Source of the DNA: JBDTMC01 sp039934475
Lineage (GTDB): Bacteria; Acidobacteriota; Terriglobia; Bryobacterales; Bryobacteraceae
Direction of reading: 5' to 3'
Assembly: GCA_039934475.1 (NCBI GenBank)
Contig: JBDTMC010000023.1
Coordinates: 1 to 31,871 of the forward strand
Length of the DNA: 31,871 bases
Below, in pieces: positions 7,267 through 15,188 of this stretch. Under the pieces are notes generated by a model. That model made no database searches and had not been told where the DNA came from. It saw nothing but the letters and a program-made list of their open reading frames with translations. Both the position numbers and the translations under genes were made by a program. The first letter of the stretch is position 1; every line of letters starts with the position of its first letter.

Positions 7267-9678
7267 CTACTTTGGCTCGTCGCCGTCGAGGACGCCGTTG
7301 AGATTGAAGTCGATGCCCATCCAGGTCCCCGAGCCGGGGGGCACGCCCATGAGGGTGATGGTGTCACCGGCTTGAATGAGACCGTTCAACTGCGCCTGCG
7401 TGAGCGGGGCGGCAGCGGAGCGGTCCTGTTGGTATTTGCCGGTGGCCGGATTGTAGAGCAGGCCGTGCGCCTGCCCGCGAATGGTGCCCTTGGCGATGAG
7501 ATCGATGTTGCCGGCCGCGGCTTGTGACACCAGCAGGGCGACGTCCTGTTGTACGGGGGCCTGGGTTATGTTCGCGGGAGTCACGGTCCGGGTGTAGCCG
7601 GCGGTGGGCGCCATTCCGGTATCGAAGGCCATGCAGAAGGCGGAGATGTTGGCCATCAGCGTAGGGTTCTGGGCCAGGGTGGAAAACACCGTGCTTAAGA
7701 AGGCGGGGAGCGTGCCGGCCTCGCCATCGTGGGTAATGCCGAAACCTTCCTTAGTGGGGGTGCCGACACCACGGTTGAAGTTCAGACGCTGGTAGATGTT
7801 GCGTAACTGCGGATTTTTCATGGGCTGTGTTTCGCCCTTGAGTATCACGATCTGCTGGTTGGAACCCGCGCCGGGAACGGTGTGGCAGAAACTGCATGTC
7901 CCGTCAGACGAAGTGGCGAGGGTGGTGAACGCCGTGAATCCCTGAGCAGCATTGCCGCCGCCAAGCGATGTGGGGTACGTGCGGTCGAGGTTCTGGTTCG
8001 GATTCGGCATGAAGCGGATGGTATTCACGAAATCCGTGTAGGCTGCCATGTCGGAATCAGAGAGGGGCACATTGCCCATGAGGCTGTTAAACGCTCCATT
8101 GAAATCGGCGAAGGAGGCTTTGTCACCGCGCCAATGATAAGGCGCGAGGTTGGCCAACCCGCGGAGGGTCTGGGTGGCCATGGGCCCCTTCATGGGATGC
8201 AGTTGAAAGCTCTGTCCACCGGAATTGATGGTTTGCATCTGCCCATTGGGATCGCCGAGGTCCCAGGCGAGATGATCCATATCGGCGTCAATGTGGCAGG
8301 AGCCACAGGAGCCGGTTCCATTGCCGGAGAGTTTTGCGTCATAGAGGAAGCCGCGGCCGGTGCGGATAACCGTTGGCGTGGGATCGAACGAACCAACCGC
8401 AATATCGGCCAGCAGCGAGCGGCTGCCGGTATCGATGACGGTGATGCTGTTGGAGATCCGGTTGAGCACATAGAGCTTCTGAGCGGTGGGGTGGATGGCC
8501 AAGGCGCGCGGCCCCTTCTTGTTCTTCGGATCGGCAGCGGCACCGCGCGCGGGGCCGATTTCAATGCGGTTCAACACGACTCCGTTGGGATCGAGTTGGG
8601 CGATGCGGTCACTGCCGAACGCGGCCACCCACAAAGACGCTCCGGTGGGATCGAAGACGCCCGCCGTAGGCTGGGCGAGGGTGCGCGAGAGAGCATTGGT
8701 GTTCGGCAACTGAGCGTAGTTGATGCCGGGATTGAGATCGATTGGGGTTACCTGTCCGTTAGATACCTGGATCTTGGTGATGCGGTTATCCACCCAGTGG
8801 CCGCGGACCTTGGGCTCAGTCGCAATGAGGTTGCGGGCATCAATATTGGCCACGTAGAGGTCGCCGGTGCCGGGCCGGACGGCGATACCGAAGTTCAGGG
8901 TTCCCGTCCCGGAGTAGTATCCGGTTACCGTGACGGTGGCGGAATCGATAATAGCGACGTCATAGTCGGGCATCGTATAAGTCAAAATCGAGGAAAACCG
9001 GGGATTGTCGATATTGACGACTAACGATTGTTGGGGCGCCGGGGGGAGATCCGGATTGGTTGGAGGGGGCGGGGGCGGCGCTTCATACCCCGGGATAATC
9101 GTGCTGCGATTACCGGAAAGGGAGACGGAGGCATAGACCTTCGAGCCATCCGGACTTACCGCCAGATAGCGAGGGTTACTCGCCATCAGAGGCAGGCACT
9201 TAGTTATCTGGTGCGTGGCGACGCTGACGGCGCAGACCTGGTTCCTGCGGGCGACACTGATGAAAGCAAGGCCAGAGCCTGCGAAGACGACGTCGGCCGG
9301 CTCATCGGGCAGGTAGATGGTGTCGGTGACGATGCCTTTTGACACCGATACGATGCTGACGCTATCGGATTCCTGGTTGACGACCCACACTTCGTCATTG
9401 GTCCGCGGATTCACCGAGACAGGCTCAATGCCGACGGGTATCTCCGCGATGCGGGTGGGTGAGGCCGGTTGCGTGAGATCGAACACCGAAATGCGGGCGG
9501 CCGCTGTGTTGGCGACATAGAGCCTGGTGCCATCGGCGGAGAGGCGCAGAGCGTTGGTTTGCGCGCCCTCGAAGTTTGTATAGGACGTGGCCGGGAGCTG
9601 CGCCTGCGCTACCCGCGGCAAGGTTAACAAAATGCAGATGGCGGCGCGACGAGACATAGCTCGGCAAAGGGCTGTCAT
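7267..9678 (-). CDS. secreted beta-propeller/di-haem cytochrome c fusion with EF-hand-like tail
   Basis: The 803-residue protein starts at an ATG preceded by GGAGGAG, four bases away, and opens with a signal peptide cleaved near AQA (about residue 27). The first 440 residues are YVTN/YncE-type beta-propeller repeats (for example ADGTRLYVANTAAARISVFD and a later PTAQKLYVLNRISNSITVID segment), interrupted by a proline-rich insert with PPPPPP. A cytochrome c region follows with two haem sites, CGSCH (458-462) and CSFCH (595-599), resembling the di-haem cytochrome c peroxidase superfamily. The C-terminus, DFNLNGVLDGDE, looks like an EF-hand-type calcium loop. It is presumably a periplasmic redox protein; the electron donor or substrate cannot be inferred. 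It sits between the zinc-hydrolase gene (78 bases upstream) and the RraA-like gene. Confidence 0.82.
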   Translation of the reverse strand: MTALCRAMSRRAAICILLTLPRVAQAQLPATSYTNFEGAQTNALRLSADGTRLYVANTAAARISVFDLTQPASPTRIAEIPVGIEPVSVNPRTNDEVWVVNQESDSVSIVSVSKGIVTDTIYLPDEPADVVFAGSGLAFISVARRNQVCAVSVATHQITKCLPLMASNPRYLAVSPDGSKVYASVSLSGNRSTIIPGYEAPPPPPPTNPDLPPAPQQSLVVNIDNPRFSSILTYTMPDYDVAIIDSATVTVTGYYSGTGTLNFGIAVRPGTGDLYVANIDARNLIATEPKVRGHWVDNRITKIQVSNGQVTPIDLNPGINYAQLPNTNALSRTLAQPTAGVFDPTGASLWVAAFGSDRIAQLDPNGVVLNRIEIGPARGAAADPKNKKGPRALAIHPTAQKLYVLNRISNSITVIDTGSRSLLADIAVGSFDPTPTVIRTGRGFLYDAKLSGNGTGSCGSCHIDADMDHLAWDLGDPNGQMQTINSGGQSFQLHPMKGPMATQTLRGLANLAPYHWRGDKASFADFNGAFNSLMGNVPLSDSDMAAYTDFVNTIRFMPNPNQNLDRTYPTSLGGGNAAQGFTAFTTLATSSDGTCSFCHTVPGAGSNQQIVILKGETQPMKNPQLRNIYQRLNFNRGVGTPTKEGFGITHDGEAGTLPAFLSTVFSTLAQNPTLMANISAFCMAFDTGMAPTAGYTRTVTPANITQAPVQQDVALLVSQAAAGNIDLIAKGTIRGQAHGLLYNPATGKYQQDRSAAAPLTQAQLNGLIQAGDTITLMGVPPGSGTWMGIDFNLNGVLDGDEPK

Positions 9679-9756
9679 TGGGCTCCTCCAGCAGTGCGTT
9701 CCAGTGTAACCCTATAATGCCACGGCTAGACCGCTGGTACAAGTACACCCAGTACG

Positions 9757-10833
9757 TTAATTTTTTGACGAAAGCGGAGCGGGAGCTGACCCGGTGGCCG
9801 GGTTGTATCGCGGATTATTCGGGTTGTTCGGGACGTCAAGCGGACTGACCGGGGGCACGGGTTTCGCGCTTTCGATCCAGGCCGTGTAGGCCAAGTCGCG
9901 AAGGAAGGAAGCGCCCGATGCCAAGCGACGATACACCAGTTCCTGCGCCTCTTTATCTGACGCGTTGGTGAACCCGCGACGCAAATCCACGCGGTAGACG
10001 TCCTCCACCGAATCGCGCGCCTCAATCATGTGATCGAGAATTGCCGTCCAGGGATCTTCCAGGTACTTCGCTTCCTTGCGAACGAACCGGGCGACGTCAG
10101 GCTCAGAGGTCTGGATGAGATCGACATAGGTGCTCTCAAAGCGACCATGAATTTCCGGATCGCGAGTGTAGCCCTTAAGGTTGTCTCCGGACCATCCATC
10201 GTGATGGCGGGAGTTGTGCAGCGGTTGGGCTGCATCGGCGATGTAGTGGCCCAGCCAACCCATGTAGAAGGCGATGTCGGTAGCCAACAGCGACTGTACT
10301 CGTTCCTTCCCGGTAAACAAAGGGGAGATCGCTCCGTACCTGGCGGCGAGGTTCGAGAACACGCGGCCCTCGGCGGGCGTGCCCCCGAGGCGATAAAGGC
10401 GCATGCCGGCCTTCATCCGCTCATAGCCTTCCATCGCCGAGTACGCCTGGAGGCCGGTGTAGCGGATGTTCAGTAGACGGGCCTTTTCGGACGATTGCTT
10501 CCTGACGCGCAGGTATTCGTCATAGACCTTGAGAGTGAATTCCGTGCGCGAGCGGGGGATGTCTTTTACGAAATCGAATTCCTCGGTGTACCAGCCGTGG
10601 TTGGGATCTTCGGAGATTCGCAGGAACGGATCGGCGGGACTCCGCCAGGTGTCCGGAATGGTGCCCAGATGGCCGATATAGGCTTTATGCAATCTGAGAA
10701 ATGCCGGGCCATCGGCGGGGATCGCCTCCACTGCGGCGAGGTTGGCCACGGTATGGCCGCGCAAACCCCAAGCGGCCAGTGGCTGGGTCAGCAGAAACTC
10801 AAGACAGAGCAGGCAGCACAAGCGTTGGTTCAA
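9757..10833 (-). CDS. secreted zinc hydrolase of the S1/P1 nuclease-phospholipase C superfamily
   Basis: The 358-residue protein uses a TTG start backed by GGAGGG five bases upstream. The signal peptide should be cut after residue 21 (LAA), exposing Trp22 as the mature N-terminus; Trp1 and His6 of the mature protein are zinc ligands in P1 nuclease, and WGLRGH reproduces that spacing exactly. Other ligand candidates are Asp61 (GTIPDTWR), His79 (PNHGWY), the GHYIADAAQPLH segment (His196, Asp200, His206) and IHGRFE (His229, Glu233). The last ligand is Asp in S1/P1 nucleases but Glu in Bacillus cereus phospholipase C, so the substrate (single-stranded nucleic acid, 3'-nucleotides or phospholipid head groups) is open. 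The Pro-rich C-terminal tail is probably disordered. Confidence 0.82.
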   Translation of the reverse strand: MNQRLCCLLCLEFLLTQPLAAWGLRGHTVANLAAVEAIPADGPAFLRLHKAYIGHLGTIPDTWRSPADPFLRISEDPNHGWYTEEFDFVKDIPRSRTEFTLKVYDEYLRVRKQSSEKARLLNIRYTGLQAYSAMEGYERMKAGMRLYRLGGTPAEGRVFSNLAARYGAISPLFTGKERVQSLLATDIAFYMGWLGHYIADAAQPLHNSRHHDGWSGDNLKGYTRDPEIHGRFESTYVDLIQTSEPDVARFVRKEAKYLEDPWTAILDHMIEARDSVEDVYRVDLRRGFTNASDKEAQELVYRRLASGASFLRDLAYTAWIESAKPVPPVSPLDVPNNPNNPRYNPATGSAPAPLSSKN

Positions 10834-10838
10834 GGGAT

Positions 10839-10858
10839 CCCTCCGTAATCGTGGAGGG
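10839..10858 (-). promoter_or_regulatory. hairpin that would hide the ribosome-binding site of the zinc-hydrolase gene
   Basis: On the minus-strand mRNA, CCCUCC (58-53 of 108xx) can pair perfectly with GGAGGG (44-39), which is the ribosome-binding site of the TTG-initiated gene starting at 10833. The loop is eight bases. Six consecutive pairs, five of them G-C, would make the site inaccessible unless the hairpin is opened. Confidence 0.45.
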
Positions 10859-10890
10859 TAACAAGATTAGATTGCAGGGCAATGAACGAG

Positions 10891-12345
10891 CTAGCGCGCA
10901 TGGACGTTGAAGACGATGCGGCGGTAAGAGGTTAAGCGCGGCGAGCCGGTGTCGGTGACTGCGAGGATGATGTGGGCCATGCCGGTACCGGAACAGGGGG
11001 TGGATGCCGGCAGCCACAAGGGGCGGCAGGCAGCGGTGGGAGTGACCGTGGCTCTCGCTGTTGCCGCGCCGGCAATGGTAACGTCGGCCAGTGACGCGCC
11101 GGTAGCGCCAGCCTCGCGATAATGAAACCAGTTGAATTGTAGTGTCTGGCCATCGGGGTCGCGGCTGCGGCCGGCGTCCAGCACCAGAGGCTCACCAACG
11201 TGCGCTTCGATTTCAATCGGAGCGGTGCCCGCCTCACCATTCACTTGGATCACGGGGTTGTGGTTGGCATGCGCGTAGTTGGCAATCGTCCAATCCATAC
11301 GCGCCGCAAAGTCGTTTTGAAACGCTTCGCGCCAACGCCAGATGGTGGCTTGGTCGGAAACGTACTCGCGGCCATCGGCTCCAGTGACCGTGTCCTGCGA
11401 TGAGACACGCTTGGACATTTCGCCGCCTTGCGTCCATATGGGGTGCGTTTCGCCATAGGGCTGGCGATAGAGATAGCGCCCGCCCCAGCCGCCCCAGTCC
11501 GGGCTGCGCCAGGCGTTGAGGCCGTTGTCGATGAGGTTGAGAAACGAGGGGGTATCGCCTTCCATGATGAAAGCGAATCGCGGATACGCCTTGCCAAGGG
11601 GGCCTTTGGCGCGGATGTTGGCATCGAGCCATTCGTTGGTTACGGTGGCGGAATTCGCGCCGGCGGCGTTGCGGTAATAGACGTCGCCGCTGATACCGGT
11701 CCAGGTGGCGTAGTAGTATTCGCCGCTGGTGGGTGTGGAGGGCGCAACGATGTAGAAGAGGTTGGGAAACTCGCGGCGGATCCACGGTCCGGCATCGTCC
11801 TGATCGGAGATCGAGTAGACGCGAAGCTTATCAATGAGCTTGCGGGCCTCATTGGCAGGGCGAGTGGCGCGCAGATGCAAGAGGGCCTGCGCAAGAGTGT
11901 TAGCCCCGCCCCAGAGGCTGATCCAGAGGGGGCGGGCGTCCGGCCTTTCCGCGGCACGAAGGATCGCCGTGGCGCCTTCGGACATGCGATCGGGACCAGT
12001 GGCCGCCATGCCATAAGCGGGCTGTCCGCTTAGCACGCGCGCCTGCAACTCCGCGGCGGTGGGCCAGCCTTGGGCATGAAGGAGGAGATTCGGCTGCACC
12101 TGTCCGTAGGCTTGAATGACGCTGCGCATGGTTTCCGGATGCAGCGACGTCTTCTGCCATGTGGAGGTGCAAGCGATGAGGCCTTCGATGTCTAACTGGT
12201 TGGAGTAGAGGAGGAGGCGAACCAGCGACATCTGATCGTCAGGTTCGTTACCGATATCGCTGATGACAATGAGGCGCTGCCTGGCCGAAACGTCTGCGGC
12301 GTTGATTGATCCGAGCAGAGCAAGAAGCAGGATGGCGGTTCGCAC
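10891..12345 (-). CDS. secreted DUF1593 / Sde182-like protein with nucleoside-hydrolase fold
   Basis: The 484-residue protein has a signal peptide cleaved near residue 16 (SINA). It is followed by a DUF1593 domain, which has a nucleoside-hydrolase-like fold: the N-terminal motif SDIGNEPDDQ (Asp30, Asp36, Asp37) aligns with the DTDPGIDD calcium site of nucleoside hydrolases, except that the second Asp is Gly32. LWGGANTLAQAL corresponds to the later GPLTNLA-like segment. The C-terminal 120 residues form a beta-rich Sde182-type domain beginning NPVIQVNG. Members have been described as cellulose-binding proteins; enzymatic activity is not established. The start is GTG without a clear ribosome-binding site. 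It is the first gene of the minus-strand cluster and is divergent from the PSCyt gene. Confidence 0.85.
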   Translation of the reverse strand: MRTAILLLALLGSINAADVSARQRLIVISDIGNEPDDQMSLVRLLLYSNQLDIEGLIACTSTWQKTSLHPETMRSVIQAYGQVQPNLLLHAQGWPTAAELQARVLSGQPAYGMAATGPDRMSEGATAILRAAERPDARPLWISLWGGANTLAQALLHLRATRPANEARKLIDKLRVYSISDQDDAGPWIRREFPNLFYIVAPSTPTSGEYYYATWTGISGDVYYRNAAGANSATVTNEWLDANIRAKGPLGKAYPRFAFIMEGDTPSFLNLIDNGLNAWRSPDWGGWGGRYLYRQPYGETHPIWTQGGEMSKRVSSQDTVTGADGREYVSDQATIWRWREAFQNDFAARMDWTIANYAHANHNPVIQVNGEAGTAPIEIEAHVGEPLVLDAGRSRDPDGQTLQFNWFHYREAGATGASLADVTIAGAATARATVTPTAACRPLWLPASTPCSGTGMAHIILAVTDTGSPRLTSYRRIVFNVHAR

Positions 12346-12415
12346 GAGATGAGTATGCTACAACGGCGGGCATGGTGTGCAGGAATCGGGTACGATAACC
12401 TTAACGGTTCCTTCC

Positions 12416-15178
12416 ATGCCTGCACCTGCTTCCATTTGGTTTTGCGCACTGTTATTCGCCGTCTGGACGCCAACTGCCGTTGGAGCCGACGGGCCGTCTT
12501 TCGATAAAGACGTCAAACCTATCTTCCAAGCACGTTGCCTGGGCTGCCATGGGGCCTCAGCGATGGGCAAGTTGGATTTGCGAAATCCCGACGCCATCCT
12601 TAAGGGAGGCGCTTCCGGGCCGGTCGTCATGCCTGGCGCGTCCACTACGAGCCTGTTGATCGATAAAGTCGTCACACAGCAGATGCCGCCCGGCAAGACC
12701 AAGCTAACGGCGGCGGAGATCGACCAGATTCGGGTTTGGATCGACAAGAGCCTTACGCCTGCTGCGGTGGAAGCGGCGGCCGTTACCGAGAACGAAGTGC
12801 GCGCCATTCTGCAGGCGCGTTGCGTGGTGTGCCATGGAAGCGGCGAGCGGTCGGGTGGATTGGATCTGCGTACCGCGGCAAGCCGCTTGAAGGGCGGTAA
12901 GTCCGGCCCCGCGTTGGTACCGGGCAAGCCCGAAGAGAGTCTGCTGTATCGGAAGATCGTAGACGGCAAGATGCCGCCGGCAGCGGAAGCCAAGCTGCTG
13001 GCGGTGGAGTTGCCAACCGCGGGTGAAACGGAAAAGATTCGCGCTTGGATCGCGACTGGCGCGCCTGGTCCGGCAGCGGTTCCTGCCGGCTTGGCAGTGA
13101 CTGCGAAGGACCGCGAGTTCTGGTCCTTTCAACCGCCGAGCCGTCCCACGGTTCCCACCGTGAAGGACAACTCCAAAGTTCGCAATCCGATTGACGCCTT
13201 CGTGCTGGCGAAGCTGGAAGCGAAGGGACTCACTTACTCGCCGCGCGCCAATCGGCTCACTTTGCTACGGCGCGTCTATTTGGACTTAACCGGTATTCCT
13301 CCCACTCCGGCGCAGATCGACGACTATCTGAAAGACCAATCTCCCGACGCCTACGAGCGCACAGTAGAGCAACTGCTCGCTTCGCCTCACTACGGGGAAC
13401 GCTGGGGCCAGCACTGGCTGGACATGGCGGGATACTCGGATTCAGAGGGTTTTGGGCAGGACGACGGTGTGCGGCGGTATGCGTGGCGCTACCGCGACTA
13501 CGTGATTCGCGCGCTGAACGCCGATAAACCTTATGACCGCTTTCTGCAGGAGCAGATCGCAGGCGACGAACTCTCAGACGATTGGAAAAAAGCGAAGAGC
13601 GGCGCGACGCAGGAGTTGATCGACCGCATGGCGGCGACGGGATTTCTGCGCACGGTGCCCGATCCGACCGATTCGTTTGAGCGCGGGCTGATCGCGGAGC
13701 GGATGAACATTGTGGCGGAAGAAGTGGAAGTGCTGTCGTCGTCAGTGATGGGCCTGACGGTTGGCTGCGCGCGCTGCCACAACCATAAGTACGATCCCAT
13801 TCCACAGCGCGATTACTATCGCCTCAGCGCGATTCTGGAAACTGCGTACGATCCGTATGAGTGGCGGTCGCCCAACAAGCGCGAACTGGACCTGGCGTTG
13901 GACGCCGAGCGAAAAGTGGTTGAGGAGGCGAACAAGCCACTGCAGGCGCAGATCAAGAAGCTGGAGGCTGACCTCAGCAAAGTGATCGCGCCGTTTCGCG
14001 AGAAGACGCCCGGTTTGAAAGACGAGGAACTGGAGAAGAAGTTTCCCGAACTGGAGTTGCAGGCACAGTCGCTGCACAAGCAATTGGATGAAGTGAAAGA
14101 GAAAGTGAAACCCGCTCCGAATGTGCGGGTGCTGACGGACAATGCCGAGCCTTCGCAGTTCTACCTGCTCCGCCGTGGCGATCCGGTAGGCTTCGGAGAG
14201 CCCGTGGACTCAGGCGTGCCGTTACTCTTTCAGAACGCCGCGCTGAAGCCGTATCAGCCGGTGGCGCCCTTCGCCGGCACTTCTGGACGCCGACTGGCGC
14301 TGGCCCAATGGCTGACGCAGCCGAATCATCCGTTGACGGCGCGCGTGGCAGTGAACCAACTTTGGATGCGCCACTTTGGACGCGGGATTGTACCGACGGT
14401 GGCGAACTTTGGGCGATCGGGCATGCCGCCCACGCACCCGGAATTGCTGGATTGGCTGGCCACTGAATTCGTGGAACGTGGATGGAGCCTGAAGTCCATG
14501 CACCGCCTGATGGTGACTTCCGAGGCGTACCGCCAATCGTCGAACGTATCGGAAGCGCTGACGGCAGCCGATCCGGACAATGCGCTATTGGCGCGCATGT
14601 CGCTGCGACGCATGGATGCGGAAACGCTGTTCGACTCGATGCTGACGGCAAGCGGCCGCCTTGATCCGACGCTCTTCGGAACTCCCACTGAGGTGGACGT
14701 AAGGCCGGACAAAGAAGTGACCGTGAACGCTACCGCGGCGGGATTCCGGCGCAGCATCTATGTGCTGCACAGGCGGCAAACGCCGATGTCTCTACTCGAC
14801 GCCTTCGACCAACCGGCGATGACGCCGAACTGCACAGAGCGCCGCCGTTCCAATGTCGCCACGCAGGCGCTTCACATGATGAATGGCTCAATGGCATGGG
14901 ACCTTGCCAAGTTCATGGCCGGGCGCGTGATCGACGAAGCGGAAGGCGATCGCGCAAAGCAGATCGAACTGGTTTATCTGCGCGCCTACGCGCGGCGCCC
15001 TTCAGAAGACGAGGTGCGGACGGGGCTACAAGCGATTACGGATTTCCGAAAGCAGTGGCCGGCCCGTTTGAATACCGACAATGCGGAAGCACCGCGGACC
15101 TGGCAGGGCGAGTGGCTGGCGCTGGCGAATTACTGCCACGCGATTTTGAATTCGGCGGAGTTCAGTTTTGTCGATTAA
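12416..15178 (+). CDS. PSCyt1-PSCyt1-DUF1549-DUF1553 multidomain cytochrome-like protein
   Basis: From the ATG at 12416 the protein has 920 residues and a signal peptide cleaved near VGA (about residue 24). An in-frame GTG at 12377 exists but would put 13 polar residues before the signal, so it is less likely. Two planctomycete-type cytochrome c domains carry haem motifs CLGCH (41-45) and CVVCH (136-140). DUF1549 follows (NPIDAFVLAKLEAKGL, RVYLDLTGIPPTP, HYGERWGQHWLDMAGYSDSEG), then a charged region around 495-565 that looks coiled-coil, then DUF1553 (LTARVAVNQLWMRHFGRGIV, THPELLDWLATEF, GFRRSIYVLHRRQTP). The protein is presumably periplasmic and redox-active. These domain sets are almost always followed by a DUF1501 gene, as here, 10 bases on. 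Confidence 0.92.
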   Translation: MPAPASIWFCALLFAVWTPTAVGADGPSFDKDVKPIFQARCLGCHGASAMGKLDLRNPDAILKGGASGPVVMPGASTTSLLIDKVVTQQMPPGKTKLTAAEIDQIRVWIDKSLTPAAVEAAAVTENEVRAILQARCVVCHGSGERSGGLDLRTAASRLKGGKSGPALVPGKPEESLLYRKIVDGKMPPAAEAKLLAVELPTAGETEKIRAWIATGAPGPAAVPAGLAVTAKDREFWSFQPPSRPTVPTVKDNSKVRNPIDAFVLAKLEAKGLTYSPRANRLTLLRRVYLDLTGIPPTPAQIDDYLKDQSPDAYERTVEQLLASPHYGERWGQHWLDMAGYSDSEGFGQDDGVRRYAWRYRDYVIRALNADKPYDRFLQEQIAGDELSDDWKKAKSGATQELIDRMAATGFLRTVPDPTDSFERGLIAERMNIVAEEVEVLSSSVMGLTVGCARCHNHKYDPIPQRDYYRLSAILETAYDPYEWRSPNKRELDLALDAERKVVEEANKPLQAQIKKLEADLSKVIAPFREKTPGLKDEELEKKFPELELQAQSLHKQLDEVKEKVKPAPNVRVLTDNAEPSQFYLLRRGDPVGFGEPVDSGVPLLFQNAALKPYQPVAPFAGTSGRRLALAQWLTQPNHPLTARVAVNQLWMRHFGRGIVPTVANFGRSGMPPTHPELLDWLATEFVERGWSLKSMHRLMVTSEAYRQSSNVSEALTAADPDNALLARMSLRRMDAETLFDSMLTASGRLDPTLFGTPTEVDVRPDKEVTVNATAAGFRRSIYVLHRRQTPMSLLDAFDQPAMTPNCTERRRSNVATQALHMMNGSMAWDLAKFMAGRVIDEAEGDRAKQIELVYLRAYARRPSEDEVRTGLQAITDFRKQWPARLNTDNAEAPRTWQGEWLALANYCHAILNSAEFSFVD

Positions 15179-15188
15179 GGATCGAACC

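Noticed and set aside
7882..9024. Long plus-strand ORF of 380 codons antisense to the cytochrome-propeller gene
   Set aside because: The minus-strand frame has a signal peptide, haem motifs and propeller repeats; the antisense frame is a GC-driven shadow with no recognisable features.
9712..9717. TATAAT on the plus strand between the propeller and zinc-hydrolase genes
   Set aside because: Both neighbouring genes are on the minus strand and no plus-strand gene starts downstream, so it is probably a chance match.
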